Source of the DNA: Asanoa siamensis
GTDB taxonomy: Bacteria; Actinomycetota; Actinomycetes; Mycobacteriales; Micromonosporaceae
Length of the DNA stretch: 64,000 nt
Direction of reading: 5' to 3'
NCBI RefSeq assembly: GCF_016862555.1
Contig: NZ_BONE01000002.1
Span: forward strand, 62,001 to 126,000
Each line of letters begins with the position of its first letter. Position 1 is the stretch's first letter. Of this stretch, positions 35,043-43,709 are shown one piece after another. The notes under the pieces are model-generated. The model was not told the DNA's origin. It saw only the letters and a list, made by a program, of their open reading frames with translations, and did no database searches. The translations under genes and the position numbers were made by a program.

Positions 35043-35819
35043 GTGAGCGATGACATTCTCGTTTTCGACGACGTACACCTGAGTTTTGCCGGTGTGAAGG
35101 CGATCGACGGCATCAGTTTCACCGTCGGCGAGCGCGAGCTGTTCGCCATCATCGGGCCCAACGGTGCCGGCAAGACCTCGATCTTCAACGTGCTCTCGGG
35201 CGTCTACCGCCCGCAGCGCGGCCGGGTCCTCTTCGACGGCACCGACCTGATCGGGCGCCGCCCGCACCAGATCGCGGCGCGCGGCATGGCCCGCACCTTC
35301 CAGAACGTGGAGCTGTTCGCCAACCTCACCGTCCTCGACAACCTGATGCTCGGGCGACACCACCACATCGGGTACGGGACGCTGGCGGCCCTGGCCTGGC
35401 TGGGCAAGGCCCGGCGGGCCGAGGTGGCGGCGCGCGAGCGGGTCGAGGACATCATCGACTTCCTGGAGCTCGAGCAGTGGCGCCGCCTGCCGGTCGGCCT
35501 GCTGCCCTACGGCGTGCAGAAGCGGGTCGAGCTCGGCCGGGCCCTGGCGATGGAGCCCAAGCTGCTCCTCCTCGACGAGCCGGTCGGCGGCATGAACGTC
35601 GAGGAGACCGAGGACATGGCCCGCTACATCCTCGACATCCGCGACGAGCTGGACATCCCGATGGTGCTCGTCGAGCACGACATGGGCCTCGTGATGGACC
35701 TGGCCGACCGGGTCATGGTCGTCGACTTCGGCCACCCGGTGGCCACCGGGGTCCCCGGCGAGATCCAGCACGACCCCGACGTGATCCGTGCCTATCTGGG
35801 AGAGGTGGAACGGGCGTGA
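35043..35819 (+). CDS. livG: Branched-chain-type ABC transporter ATPase (LivG-like)
   Basis: 258 residues. Walker A GPNGAGKTS, Q-loop ARTFQNVELF, a modified signature LPYGVQKRVELGRAL (YG instead of SG) and Walker B LLLLDEPVGGMN are present. GTG 35043 has GGGAGG about 9 bases upstream. The 70-base gap after livF holds the GAGCGCAGCGAGCG motif that is scattered widely in this group of genomes. The end overlaps the ligase start by 4 bases. Confidence 0.9.
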   Translation: MSDDILVFDDVHLSFAGVKAIDGISFTVGERELFAIIGPNGAGKTSIFNVLSGVYRPQRGRVLFDGTDLIGRRPHQIAARGMARTFQNVELFANLTVLDNLMLGRHHHIGYGTLAALAWLGKARRAEVAARERVEDIIDFLELEQWRRLPVGLLPYGVQKRVELGRALAMEPKLLLLDEPVGGMNVEETEDMARYILDIRDELDIPMVLVEHDMGLVMDLADRVMVVDFGHPVATGVPGEIQHDPDVIRAYLGEVERA

Positions 35820-37699
35820 CGCTGGCACCGACGCGCACCGACACGGTGACGACGATCGCGTCCCGGATCCGCGACCGGGCAGCCGGGACACCGGACGGCG
35901 TCGCCATGCGCGAGAAGCACCACGGCATCTGGCGGCAATACACCTGGAGCGACTACTGGGACCAGGCCCTGACCGTGGCGCACGGGCTGCTCGCCCTCGG
36001 CGTGCGGCCGGGCGACCGGGTCGCGGTGCACGCCGACAACCGGCCCGAGTGGCTGTTCACCGACATCGCCACCGTGGCGGTGCGGGCCACCACGGTCGGG
36101 CTCTACCCGACCAACCCGGCGCCCGAGGTCGGCTACCTGCTCTCGCACTCCGGTGCCCGGGTGCTCGTCGCCGAAGACCAGGAGCAGGTCGACAAGGCGC
36201 TCGAGGTGATCGGCGACTGCCCCGACCTGGAGCGGGTGATCTACCTCGAGCCGCGCGGCATCCGGCACCGCTACGACCACCCGGCGCTGCTCGCCTGGAG
36301 CGACCTGCTGGCGCTGGGCCGGGAGCACCGGGCCGCGCACGCCGACGCGGTCGCTGACCTGATGGCCACCGCGACGCCCGACGACATCGCCACGCTGATC
36401 TACACGTCGGGCACGACCGGCCCGCCGAAGGGCGCCATGCTGTCGGTGGCCAATGTGGACTTCGCGGTACGCACGATCAGCGCCGGCCGCGGCTTCTCCG
36501 GCGCGCCGCCCGGCCCCCGCGACCTGCTGGTCTCCTATCTGCCGCTGTGCCACGTCGCCGAGCGGATCTTCACGATCTGGTTCAACGCGGGCGCCGGCAT
36601 CCAGGTCAACTTCGCCGAGTCGATCGCGACCGTGCAGGCCAACCTGCGCGAGGTGCAGCCGACGATCCTGTTCGGCGTGCCCCGGATCTGGGAGAAGATG
36701 CTGGCCACGGTCCAGATCAAGCTGGCCAACGCGTCGCCGGTCAAGCGGCTCAACGCCCGGCTGTGGCTGCGGGTGGCCGACCGGATCGGTGCCACGCTCG
36801 TGCGCACCGGCGGCACGCACACCGCCGGCACCCGGCTGGCGTACGCGATCGGTTGGCTCTTCTTCTATCGCTCCCTGCGCGAACGGGTCGGCATCGGCCG
36901 GGTCCGGTTCGCGGCCTCCGGCGCCGCCCCGATCGCCCCCGACGTGCTGCGCTTCTTCATGGGCATCGGCGTCCCGATGTACGAGGTCTACGGCATGACC
37001 GAGAGCTCGGCCATCGCGACCGGCAACCGGCCCAACCGGATCCGCCTCGGCACGGTCGGCGAGCCCGAGGAGAGCACCGAGCTGCGGCTCGACCCGGCCA
37101 CCGGCGAGATCCAGATCCGGCACGACGGCGTGTTCGTCGGCTACTTCAACGACCCGGCCGCGACGGCCCGCGCCAAGACCGAGGACGGCTGGCTGCGCAC
37201 CGGCGACGTGGGGGAGTGGGAGGCCGGGACCGACGGCACGGCCGCGACGCACCTGCGGATCACCGACCGGGCCAAGGACATCATGATCACGTCGGGCGGC
37301 AAGAACATCGCGCCCAGCGAGATCGAGAACGCGCTCAAGGCATCTCCTTACGTCAAAGAGGCGATCCTGATCGGTGACCGCAAGCCGTTCCTGGCCGCGC
37401 TGATCGGCATCGAGCTCGACACGGTCGGCGAGTGGGCGCAGCGCCGCGGCATCGGCTACACGACCTACCGCGACCTGTCCGACAAGAGCGAGGTGCGCGC
37501 GCTGGTGCAGTCGGTCGTCGACGACGTCAACCGCCGGCACGCGCCGGTCGAGCAGGTCCGCGAGTTCCGGATGCTGCCCAAGGAGCTCGACCACGAGGAC
37601 GGCGAGCTGACCGCCACGCAGAAGGTGCGCCGCTCCGCGGTGGCCGAGCTCTTCGGCGACCTGGTCGACGACATCTACCAGGCCAAGGCCGCCGCATGA
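35816..37699 (+). CDS. Long-chain acyl-CoA synthetase (AMP-forming) within the liv operon
   Basis: 627 residues, FadD15-like. The AMP-binding motif LIYTSGTTGPPKG lies at about residue 198, YGMTESS and the adenylate-forming TGDVGEW follow, and GGKNIAPSEIE belongs to the C-terminal lid. It activates a carboxylic acid to its CoA thioester. GTG 35816 overlaps the livG stop and the stop overlaps livH, so it is coupled on both sides. That strongly suggests it acts on the transported substrate, which would then be a fatty, aromatic or steroid acid rather than an amino acid. Confidence 0.9.
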   Translation: MTLAPTRTDTVTTIASRIRDRAAGTPDGVAMREKHHGIWRQYTWSDYWDQALTVAHGLLALGVRPGDRVAVHADNRPEWLFTDIATVAVRATTVGLYPTNPAPEVGYLLSHSGARVLVAEDQEQVDKALEVIGDCPDLERVIYLEPRGIRHRYDHPALLAWSDLLALGREHRAAHADAVADLMATATPDDIATLIYTSGTTGPPKGAMLSVANVDFAVRTISAGRGFSGAPPGPRDLLVSYLPLCHVAERIFTIWFNAGAGIQVNFAESIATVQANLREVQPTILFGVPRIWEKMLATVQIKLANASPVKRLNARLWLRVADRIGATLVRTGGTHTAGTRLAYAIGWLFFYRSLRERVGIGRVRFAASGAAPIAPDVLRFFMGIGVPMYEVYGMTESSAIATGNRPNRIRLGTVGEPEESTELRLDPATGEIQIRHDGVFVGYFNDPAATARAKTEDGWLRTGDVGEWEAGTDGTAATHLRITDRAKDIMITSGGKNIAPSEIENALKASPYVKEAILIGDRKPFLAALIGIELDTVGEWAQRRGIGYTTYRDLSDKSEVRALVQSVVDDVNRRHAPVEQVREFRMLPKELDHEDGELTATQKVRRSAVAELFGDLVDDIYQAKAAA

Positions 37700-38580
37700 C
37701 CGTATTGGTGGAGGGCGTCCTGCGGGGCGTCGGGATCGGCAGCGTGTACGCGTTGCTGGCGCTCGGGTTCGTCATCATCTACAAGGCGACCCGGGTGATC
37801 AGCTTCGCCCAGCCCGCGCTCATGCTCGCCGGTGTCGTGCTGGTCAGCCACCTCGCGTCGCCGCTCGGCTTCTGGGGCGCGCTGCCGGTCGCGGCACTGC
37901 TCACCGCGCTGCTCGGGCTCGGCATCGAGCGCGGCGCGGTGCGCCCGATGATCGGCCGGCCGGCGTTCGTGGTCGCGATCATCACGCTCGGCGTCGACGT
38001 GGCCATCCGGGTGGTGGTCAACGTCTTCATCGGCCTCGACGTGCGCAACGTGCACGACCCCTGGGGCCTGTCCACAGTGGTCATCGGCGACGTGCACATC
38101 GCCCAGCGGCACATCGCCGCCTTCCTGACCGCGGCCCTGCTGGTCGGCGCGCTGTTCGCGTTCTTCCGGTTCAGCCGGATGGGGCTCGCGATGCGGGCCG
38201 CCGCCGACGACCAGGAGGCGGCGCTGGCCCAGGGCGTCTCGGTGGGCGCGGTGTTCGCGCTGAGCTGGGCGCTGGCCGGCGCGCTGGCCGCGGTCGGTGG
38301 CACGTTCGCCGCCGCCGGTGGCAGCTTCGACGGCACGCTCTGGCTGACCGCGCTCGTCGCCCTGCCGGTCATCATCCTCGGCGGGCTCGACTCGCTGCCC
38401 GGCGCGGTGGTCGGCGGGCTCGCCGTCGGCGTCGCGCAGGAGGTGGTCGCCACCTACCAGAACGACATGCCCTGGCTGGGCGGCAACGTCTCGGTGATCA
38501 CGCCGTACGTGCTGATGCTGTTGGTCCTGCTCGTCCGCCCGTACGGGCTGTTCGGCACCCGGGAGGTCGAGCGGGTATGA
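37696..38580 (+). CDS. livH: Branched-chain-type ABC transporter permease (LivH-like)
   Basis: 294 residues, about eight membrane helices. Typical LivH segments are GIGSVYALLALGFVIIYKAT, SRMGLAMRAAADDQEAA and LGGLDSLPGAVVGGL. ATG 37696 overlaps the ligase stop (ATGA) and the end overlaps livM in the same way. Confidence 0.93.
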   Translation: MTVLVEGVLRGVGIGSVYALLALGFVIIYKATRVISFAQPALMLAGVVLVSHLASPLGFWGALPVAALLTALLGLGIERGAVRPMIGRPAFVVAIITLGVDVAIRVVVNVFIGLDVRNVHDPWGLSTVVIGDVHIAQRHIAAFLTAALLVGALFAFFRFSRMGLAMRAAADDQEAALAQGVSVGAVFALSWALAGALAAVGGTFAAAGGSFDGTLWLTALVALPVIILGGLDSLPGAVVGGLAVGVAQEVVATYQNDMPWLGGNVSVITPYVLMLLVLLVRPYGLFGTREVERV

Positions 38581-39698
38581 CGGTCGCCACCAAGGCCCCG
38601 CGCGGAAGGCCGCTGCTCTACACGTCGTACCCCCGTGAGATGGGGCTGTTCCCGACGACCACCCGCAAGGTGGCGTTCGGCGTGCTGCTCGCGGTCACCG
38701 CCGTGCTGCCCTTCATGCTGGCCGACGCGGAGCTCCAACTGCTCGCCACGTGCTGCATCGCGGCGATCGGCGCGATCGGGCTGGGGCTGGTCACCGGGTA
38801 CGCGGGCCAGGTCTCGCTCGGGCACGCGTTCTTCCTCGGCATCGGGGCCTACACCGCCTCGGTGATCAGCGGTGATCCCGACGGTCGTACCCTCGGCCTC
38901 GGGGTGACCAACATCCTGGTCTGGCTGCCCGTCGCCGGCCTGGTCGCCGGGCTGTTCGGCGTGATCGTCGCGCCGCTGGCCACCCGGCTGCGCGGTCTCT
39001 ACCTGGCGATCGTGACGCTCGGCCTGGTCTTCATCGGCGCGCACATCTTCAACGAGTGGTCGAGCCTGACCGGCGGTGTGGGCGTCGGTCGGCCGGCGCC
39101 CACGCTGGAGATCTTCGGCTACCCGCTCGGCACCACCACGGCCTCGGCGACCCGCGACCAGAAGCTGTTCTGGCTGATGGCCGGGCTGCTGGTGGTGTTC
39201 GCGCTGGCGGCCCGCAATCTCGCCCGTTCGCGGGTCGGCCGGGCGTTCACGGCGATCCGCGACCGCGACATCGCGGCCGGCGTGATCGGCGTCAACCTGG
39301 CCCGCTACAAGACGATCGCGTTCGCCGTGTCGTCCTTCTACGCCGGTTGCGCGGGCGCGCTGCTGTTCACGGTGACCGGGTTCGTCGAACCCACCTCGTT
39401 CAGCCTGCTGCTTTCGGTGCAGTACATCGCGATGGTGTTGATCGGCGGCGCCGGCACCATCTCCGGTGCGATCGCGGGAGCGTTCTTCATCACCCTGCTG
39501 CCGCGGATCATCCGCGAGCTGCAGGCGGTGTTCCCGTTCATCAGCACGGACGCCAACGAGGTGCCCAACGTCCTGCAGGTCGAGTCGATCCTCTACGGCG
39601 TCCTGATCATCGTGTTCCTGATTTTCGAACCGCGCGGGCTCTTCGGCCTGTGGGTCCGCGCGCGCAACTACTGGAAGTCCTGGCCCTTCTCCTACTAA
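38577..39698 (+). CDS. livM: Branched-chain-type ABC transporter permease (LivM-like)
   Basis: 373 residues, with a longer N-terminus than LivH and about ten helices. LVTGYAGQVSLGHAFFLGIG, SRVGRAFTAIRDRDIAAGVI and LIGGAGTISGAIAGAFF are the family signature segments. It is coupled to livH by a 4-base overlap and followed 9 bases later by the binding protein. Confidence 0.93.
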   Translation: MTVATKAPRGRPLLYTSYPREMGLFPTTTRKVAFGVLLAVTAVLPFMLADAELQLLATCCIAAIGAIGLGLVTGYAGQVSLGHAFFLGIGAYTASVISGDPDGRTLGLGVTNILVWLPVAGLVAGLFGVIVAPLATRLRGLYLAIVTLGLVFIGAHIFNEWSSLTGGVGVGRPAPTLEIFGYPLGTTTASATRDQKLFWLMAGLLVVFALAARNLARSRVGRAFTAIRDRDIAAGVIGVNLARYKTIAFAVSSFYAGCAGALLFTVTGFVEPTSFSLLLSVQYIAMVLIGGAGTISGAIAGAFFITLLPRIIRELQAVFPFISTDANEVPNVLQVESILYGVLIIVFLIFEPRGLFGLWVRARNYWKSWPFSY

Positions 39699-39707
39699 GA
39701 GGTGCGC

Positions 39708-40991
39708 ATGAAGCGACTGGCATCCGGTGCCGCGGTCGTTCTCCTCGCGGTCGCCCTCGGCGGCTGCCGCGGAAGCGACACGGAGACCGGTGAGTCCGGC
39801 GTCAAGACCGACGTCGGTGTGACGGCCGAGCCCTGCCCCGAGGCCGTCAACAAAGACAAGGGCTGCATCTATCTCGGCATCATCTCCGACCTCACCGAGG
39901 GTCCGTTCCGGGCGCTCGCGGTGCCGATCACCGACGCGCAGAAGGCGTTCTGGAAGCGCGTGAACCAGAACGGCGGCATCGGCGACTACGAGGTCGACGT
40001 CACCAAATACGTCCGCGACAACAAATACAACCCGCAGGTGACCAACCAGGTCTACCAGGAGATCAAGCCCAACATCCTGGCGCTGGCGCAGACCCTCGGC
40101 TCGCCGACGACCGCGGCCATCCTGCCCGACATGAAGACCAGCAACGTGGTCGGTTCGCCGGCGGCGTGGACGTCCGCGTACGCGTTCGAAGACGTGATCA
40201 TCGAGTCCGGCGCCAACTACTGCGTCGAGTCGATGAACGCGCTGGACTACGCCAACGAGGTCTACAAGCCCAAGAAGGTCATGGCGGTGCACCTGGCCGG
40301 TGACTACGGCGACGATGCCGCGGCCGGTGCCAAGATCGCGTCGGAGAAGCTGGGCTTCACGTTCAGCGCCGTCAAGACCGACACGGGCACCGACAAGCAG
40401 GCGGGCGCGATCGGCGCGATCCTGCAGCAGCAGCCCGACGTCGTCATCCTGACGATGGGCCCGGCCGACGCGGCCGCGGTCGTGGGCGGCGCGGCGGCGC
40501 GCGGCTTCAAGGGCCGCTTCATCGGCACCAGCCCGACCTGGAACCCGGCGCTGCTGCAGAGCCCGGCCGGGCCGGCATTGACCGCCCTGTACGAGCAGAG
40601 CGGCCCGTGGGGGTCGTGGGGCACCGACTCGCCGGGGCACAAGGCGATGCGTGACGCGCTGACCGGCAAGACGCCGTCCGACGGCTACACCTCCGGCTGG
40701 ATCTGGTCCTACCCGGTGAAGGCGGCGCTGGAGAAGGCGGCGGCCAACGGCGACCTGACCCGGGCCGGCGTGGTGGCGGCGGTCAAGCAACTCACCACCG
40801 TCGACTACGAGGGCATGCTGCCCACCGGTGCGGGCAACTTCGCCGGCGGACCGAGCGGCACGTTCAAGCAGACCCAGATCTCCAAGGTGGACGCGACGGC
40901 GCCGACCGGCGTCACCAAGGTCCGGGACCTCTTCGAAGGCCCGACCGCGAAGGCGTTCACGCTCGACAAGCCCTGCTTCGAACAGCTCTGA
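39708..40991 (+). CDS. livK: Branched-chain-type substrate-binding lipoprotein (LivK-like)
   Basis: 427 residues. The signal peptide ends in the lipobox LGGC with the modified cysteine at residue 20. The body is a type I periplasmic-binding fold with AVPITDAQKAFWKRVNQNGG near the N-terminus. ATG 39708 has AAGAGG upstream; the in-frame GTG 39702 is less likely. Here the binding protein comes last in the operon, the reverse of the sugar system at 22-23 kb. A strong terminator follows. Confidence 0.92.
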   Translation: MKRLASGAAVVLLAVALGGCRGSDTETGESGVKTDVGVTAEPCPEAVNKDKGCIYLGIISDLTEGPFRALAVPITDAQKAFWKRVNQNGGIGDYEVDVTKYVRDNKYNPQVTNQVYQEIKPNILALAQTLGSPTTAAILPDMKTSNVVGSPAAWTSAYAFEDVIIESGANYCVESMNALDYANEVYKPKKVMAVHLAGDYGDDAAAGAKIASEKLGFTFSAVKTDTGTDKQAGAIGAILQQQPDVVILTMGPADAAAVVGGAAARGFKGRFIGTSPTWNPALLQSPAGPALTALYEQSGPWGSWGTDSPGHKAMRDALTGKTPSDGYTSGWIWSYPVKAALEKAAANGDLTRAGVVAAVKQLTTVDYEGMLPTGAGNFAGGPSGTFKQTQISKVDATAPTGVTKVRDLFEGPTAKAFTLDKPCFEQL

Positions 40992-41005
40992 TCCTGTTCC
41001 ACCCG

Positions 41006-41040
41006 GCGGCCGCCACGTCCTCGGACGTGGCGGCCGCTTT
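41006..41040 (+). terminator. Terminator of the liv operon
   Basis: A perfect 14-bp stem (41006-41019 with 41024-41037) and a CTCG loop are followed by TTTGTCGCATTTT. It starts 15 bases after the livK stop. The remaining gap to 41324 shows no gene; a small CCAGG/CCTGG hairpin near 41083-41097 is the only structure that I see there. Confidence 0.88.
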
Positions 41041-41324
41041 GTCGCATTTTCCGAGTCCTGCCGGCCGGGGCGATGGGCGAAACCAGGCGCAACCTGGGTA
41101 AAGACCCGGCTACACCGCCGGCCGCCGCATCCCGAAGTGACAGGTGGCCGATTGCGGTACTTCCCTCAAGTAGCTCGCGTTTCGCACAATGGCTGTAGAG
41201 CTTCCGCCGCGGTCAGGGCGGGCTCTCCGCGGATCAGCGCGACCTGCCTTCGCACGGTTTCGGAAGGCCGATCGGGAACGGCACGTCACCACAGCCCGCA
41301 CCACGGAGTTGCTGGAGGCACCCC

Positions 41325-41822
41325 GTGAACGCAACCCGACCGCAGCCCATCGGCTCGGCCAGCCCATCGCCCACCCCGCTCTACCGGCAGCCCGGCATCC
41401 TCGTCACCAGCGAGTCGTTCGTCGTGGCCGGGCGGCGGTTCCCGGTCCGCGACCTGTCCAACCTGCGCACCGCCCGCGGCCCGCACGACCGGCTGACCAT
41501 GCGCTCCGTGCTGATCACCGGCGCGGTGCTGGGCAGCGTGGGCGTGGCACTCAGCTTCAGCGGCGCGAGCCTGAGCCCGACGGCCTTCCTGATGCTGGGC
41601 GCGGCGGCGTTCGTGCCGATCGCCCTGGTCTCCTTCGGCCACCGGATGCGGCCGCGGGCCTACGAGCTGTGGGGCGACTACCGCGGCATGACCGTGTTGC
41701 TGTTCAGCTCCGACGAGGAGCGCGAATACGGCCAGGTCACTCGGGCCCTGCTCCGCGCACAGGAGGTCGACCGGATGGGCGGCCTCGCCTCACCACCCCT
41801 GGTCAACATCTACCCCTGGTAG
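41325..41822 (+). CDS. DUF6232-family membrane protein
   Basis: 165 residues. A soluble N-terminal segment contains ILVTSESFVVAGRRFPVRDL, followed by two hydrophobic helices (about residues 62-80 and 86-104), then a C-terminal part with YELWGDYRGMTVLLFSS. This is the pattern of DUF6232 proteins, which have no known role. GTG 41325 has GGAGG upstream. It converges on the HTH gene, with a shared terminator between them. Confidence 0.75.
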   Translation: MNATRPQPIGSASPSPTPLYRQPGILVTSESFVVAGRRFPVRDLSNLRTARGPHDRLTMRSVLITGAVLGSVGVALSFSGASLSPTAFLMLGAAAFVPIALVSFGHRMRPRAYELWGDYRGMTVLLFSSDEEREYGQVTRALLRAQEVDRMGGLASPPLVNIYPW

Positions 41823-41863
41823 GACTTTCCGGATAGAGAGCGCCCGCACGGCGGGCGGGCGCG

Positions 41864-41899
41864 GGTCGCCGGCGAACTCCCTAGAGTTCGCCGGCGACC
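41864..41899. terminator. Bidirectional terminator, perfect 16-bp stem
   Basis: Arms 41864-41879 and 41884-41899 with a CCTA loop lie between two convergent genes, with TTCTTCT on the plus side. On the minus strand one arm is made of codons that repeat the C-terminus of the HTH gene (see 41881-41907). Confidence 0.8.
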
Positions 41900-41907
41900 T
41901 TCTTCTC
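41881..41907 (-). pseudogene. Duplicated C-terminal tail of an HTH-DUF5753 gene
   Basis: Read on the minus strand these bases give EKKVAGEL and a TAG stop. This is almost the tail of the intact gene 22 bases upstream, which ends EKVAGEL and TGA. The frame is shifted by one base relative to the gene. It looks like the remnant of a tandem duplication, or of a paralogue's end kept because it supplies the terminator stem. Confidence 0.55.
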
Positions 41908-41929
41908 CGGCGTCTGCGGCGTTCCGCGA

Positions 41930-42790
41930 TCAGAGCTCGCCCGCGACCTTTTCGATGAACGACAGCGAGTCGGTGGGGGAGAGGGCGATCGAGCTGAGCC
42001 ACTTGAACTCGGAGTGGTAGGGCGCCGTCTCCATCGGACGTTCGATGAAGTTTTCCAGCAGCGCGCTCTCCAGGTAGACCACGTCCTGGTCTGCCTCGTC
42101 GGGGAACTGCAGGATGACGAACGAGCCCGCCGCCGTCATGGCGCCCGCCGAGAACGGGACCACCTGGATCGTGATCGTGGGGGCCGCGGCCAGGGCGACC
42201 AGGTGGTCGAGCTGCTCCCGGTGCACGTCGGCGCCGCCGATCGCGCGGCGGAGGACCGCCTCGTCGAGGATGATGTCGAACTCCGGCGGCTCGTCGCGGC
42301 CGAGGATCTCGTGCTTGCGGCGCATGCGGACGTCGACCCGGGTGTCGAGCTCGTCGGGCCGGATCTGGCCGGGGGTGCGGTTGGTGACCACCGCCCGCGC
42401 GTATTCGCGGGTCTGTGCGAGGCCTGGGACCACACTGGACTGGAAGCAGCGCATCGCCGACGCCTCGGCCTCGAGGCCGATGTATTGGGCGTAGTGGGCC
42501 GGGATCGACGAGCGGGAGTCCTGCCACCACGGCTTCTGGCGGGCGACCCGGGCGAGCGAGATGAGCTCCTCGGCCTCGGGTGTGCCGTCGATGCGGTAAA
42601 GGGTGAGCAGCGCGCGGACGTCGTTGGTGGAGATGCTGACCCGGCCCGTCTCGATGCGGATCAGCTTGCTCAGCGACCAGTCCATCGCCTCGGCGACGAA
42701 CTCCTGGGTCAGTTCGGCTTTTTCGCGGGCGGCCCGCAGTGCCGTGCGCAGTCGACGCCGGCTGGCGGTGGGCCCTTGGACCGTCGTCAC
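41930..42790 (-). CDS. HTH (XRE-like) regulator with DUF5753 domain
   Basis: 286 residues. The N-terminal helix-turn-helix is at about residues 12-70 (LTQEFVAEAMDWSLSKLIRI), the DUF5753 domain follows (PAHYAQYIGLEAEASAMRCF, VVPGLAQTREYARAV, IQVVPFSAGAMTAAGSF). Such proteins control development or secondary metabolism in actinomycetes, as WhiJ-type regulators, and usually pair with a DUF397 protein. A DUF397 gene lies 175 bases upstream on the same strand. GTG start. Its C-terminal codons are duplicated just downstream. Confidence 0.88.
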   Translation of the reverse strand: MTTVQGPTASRRRLRTALRAAREKAELTQEFVAEAMDWSLSKLIRIETGRVSISTNDVRALLTLYRIDGTPEAEELISLARVARQKPWWQDSRSSIPAHYAQYIGLEAEASAMRCFQSSVVPGLAQTREYARAVVTNRTPGQIRPDELDTRVDVRMRRKHEILGRDEPPEFDIILDEAVLRRAIGGADVHREQLDHLVALAAAPTITIQVVPFSAGAMTAAGSFVILQFPDEADQDVVYLESALLENFIERPMETAPYHSEFKWLSSIALSPTDSLSFIEKVAGEL

Positions 42791-42965
42791 GCCCGCCTCC
42801 GGTCGGGAGATGTCAGCTCAGGTTGGCCAAGTGGCACGTTGCGAATTGCCAGGTTGCACCTTGCCCAAGACTACACCCGTCGATGGATTTTTCGGAGCCG
42901 CCGCGCACGTCGTGCGAGGCACGCCGGCCTGGACCGGACCGGCGTGCCGTGTCACAGAGGATCGT

Positions 42966-43169
42966 TCAGCGGGGAAGGTCGAACTCGCCGGCCGCCACAC
43001 CGGCGATGAAGCCGCGCCACGTCGTCGCGTCGAAGGTCAGCCGGACGTCGGGGGCGGTGGAGTTGCGCAGGATCGCACCGTCACCGAGCGTAGCGACTTC
43101 GGCGCAGTTGACCGCTTCGCAGCGTGAGCTTTTACGAAAGACGGGCATGGTGTTCGTGCTGTCGGACAT
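42966..43169 (-). CDS. DUF397-domain protein
   Basis: 67 residues, nearly all one DUF397 domain: FRKSSRCEAVNCAEVA, then a beta-rich middle and LTFDATTWRGFIAGVAAGEFDL. These small proteins are thought to be partners or inhibitors of HTH-DUF5753 regulators. Here it precedes its presumed partner rather than following it. Confidence 0.88.
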   Translation of the reverse strand: MSDSTNTMPVFRKSSRCEAVNCAEVATLGDGAILRNSTAPDVRLTFDATTWRGFIAGVAAGEFDLPR

Positions 43170-43352
43170 TGAGATCTCCGCAGGCTCGGGGCTTGATTAA
43201 GGCACCAAAAGAGCGCGGCCTGTGAGTGCCCACATAGGGCCGCGCCAGGATAGGAACCTAGCGGCCCAGCGTCCACAATGGAAGTAGAATCGCTCGAATG
43301 GCGCAAACTCTTTGCGGGCTGCCTTGCAAGATCACGGAACATGAAAGGTGAA

Positions 43353-43380
43353 TCACCGTGAGTGATCGCGCTCACGGTGA
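43353..43380. promoter_or_regulatory. 10-bp perfect dyad, probable regulator site
   Basis: TCACCGTGAG (43353-43362) and CTCACGGTGA (43371-43380) flank an 8-base centre; GTGA/TCAC elements continue outward on both sides. It lies between two divergent DUF397 genes, near an HTH-DUF5753 gene. A second, GC-rich hairpin (GCGCGGCC at 43213-43220 with 43238-43245) is nearby. Confidence 0.55.
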
Positions 43381-43424
43381 CAGTCACTCTTCGCAGCGTG
43401 ACTGAGGTGTGCGACATTGTATTG

Positions 43425-43709
43425 ATGGGCATAACTCTCGCCTGGCGCCGCAGCAGTCACTGCGAATCAAACCAGTGCGTCGACGTGGCGGTTACGGCCG
43501 CCGGCGTGCTCGTTCGGGGGAACGCGGGCGGCCCGGTCTTGCGCTTTCCCCCGGAAGCGTGGCGTGCGCTCTGTGCCGCCCTGAAGGCGTCAGGAGGTGA
43601 CGGCGACCGGTTCGTCGGCGTCGCTCGACGCCGGCCGGACCCAGCCGGCCACCTTGCGCTCGGCCCAGAAGGACACGAACGGGATCGTGCCCGCCAGCAT
43701 GACCAGTAG
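43425..43709 (+). CDS. DUF397-like protein with run-on 3' end
   Basis: 94 residues from ATG 43425. The first ~55 are DUF397: WRRSSHCESNQCVDVAVT, then GGPVLRFPPEAWRALCAALK. After that the frame has no stop of its own and reads antisense through 120 bases of the DUF3817 gene, giving an arginine-rich tail. A normal DUF397 protein would end near 43590. It may have lost its stop codon or be a decaying copy. The start is uncertain (GTG 43407 is possible) and no good Shine-Dalgarno is present. Confidence 0.5.
   Translation: MGITLAWRRSSHCESNQCVDVAVTAAGVLVRGNAGGPVLRFPPEAWRALCAALKASGGDGDRFVGVARRRPDPAGHLALGPEGHERDRARQHDQ

Noticed and set aside
38454-40790. Open frame of 778 codons opposite livM and livK
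   Set aside because: Antisense shadow with biased composition; the sense transporter genes are unmistakable.
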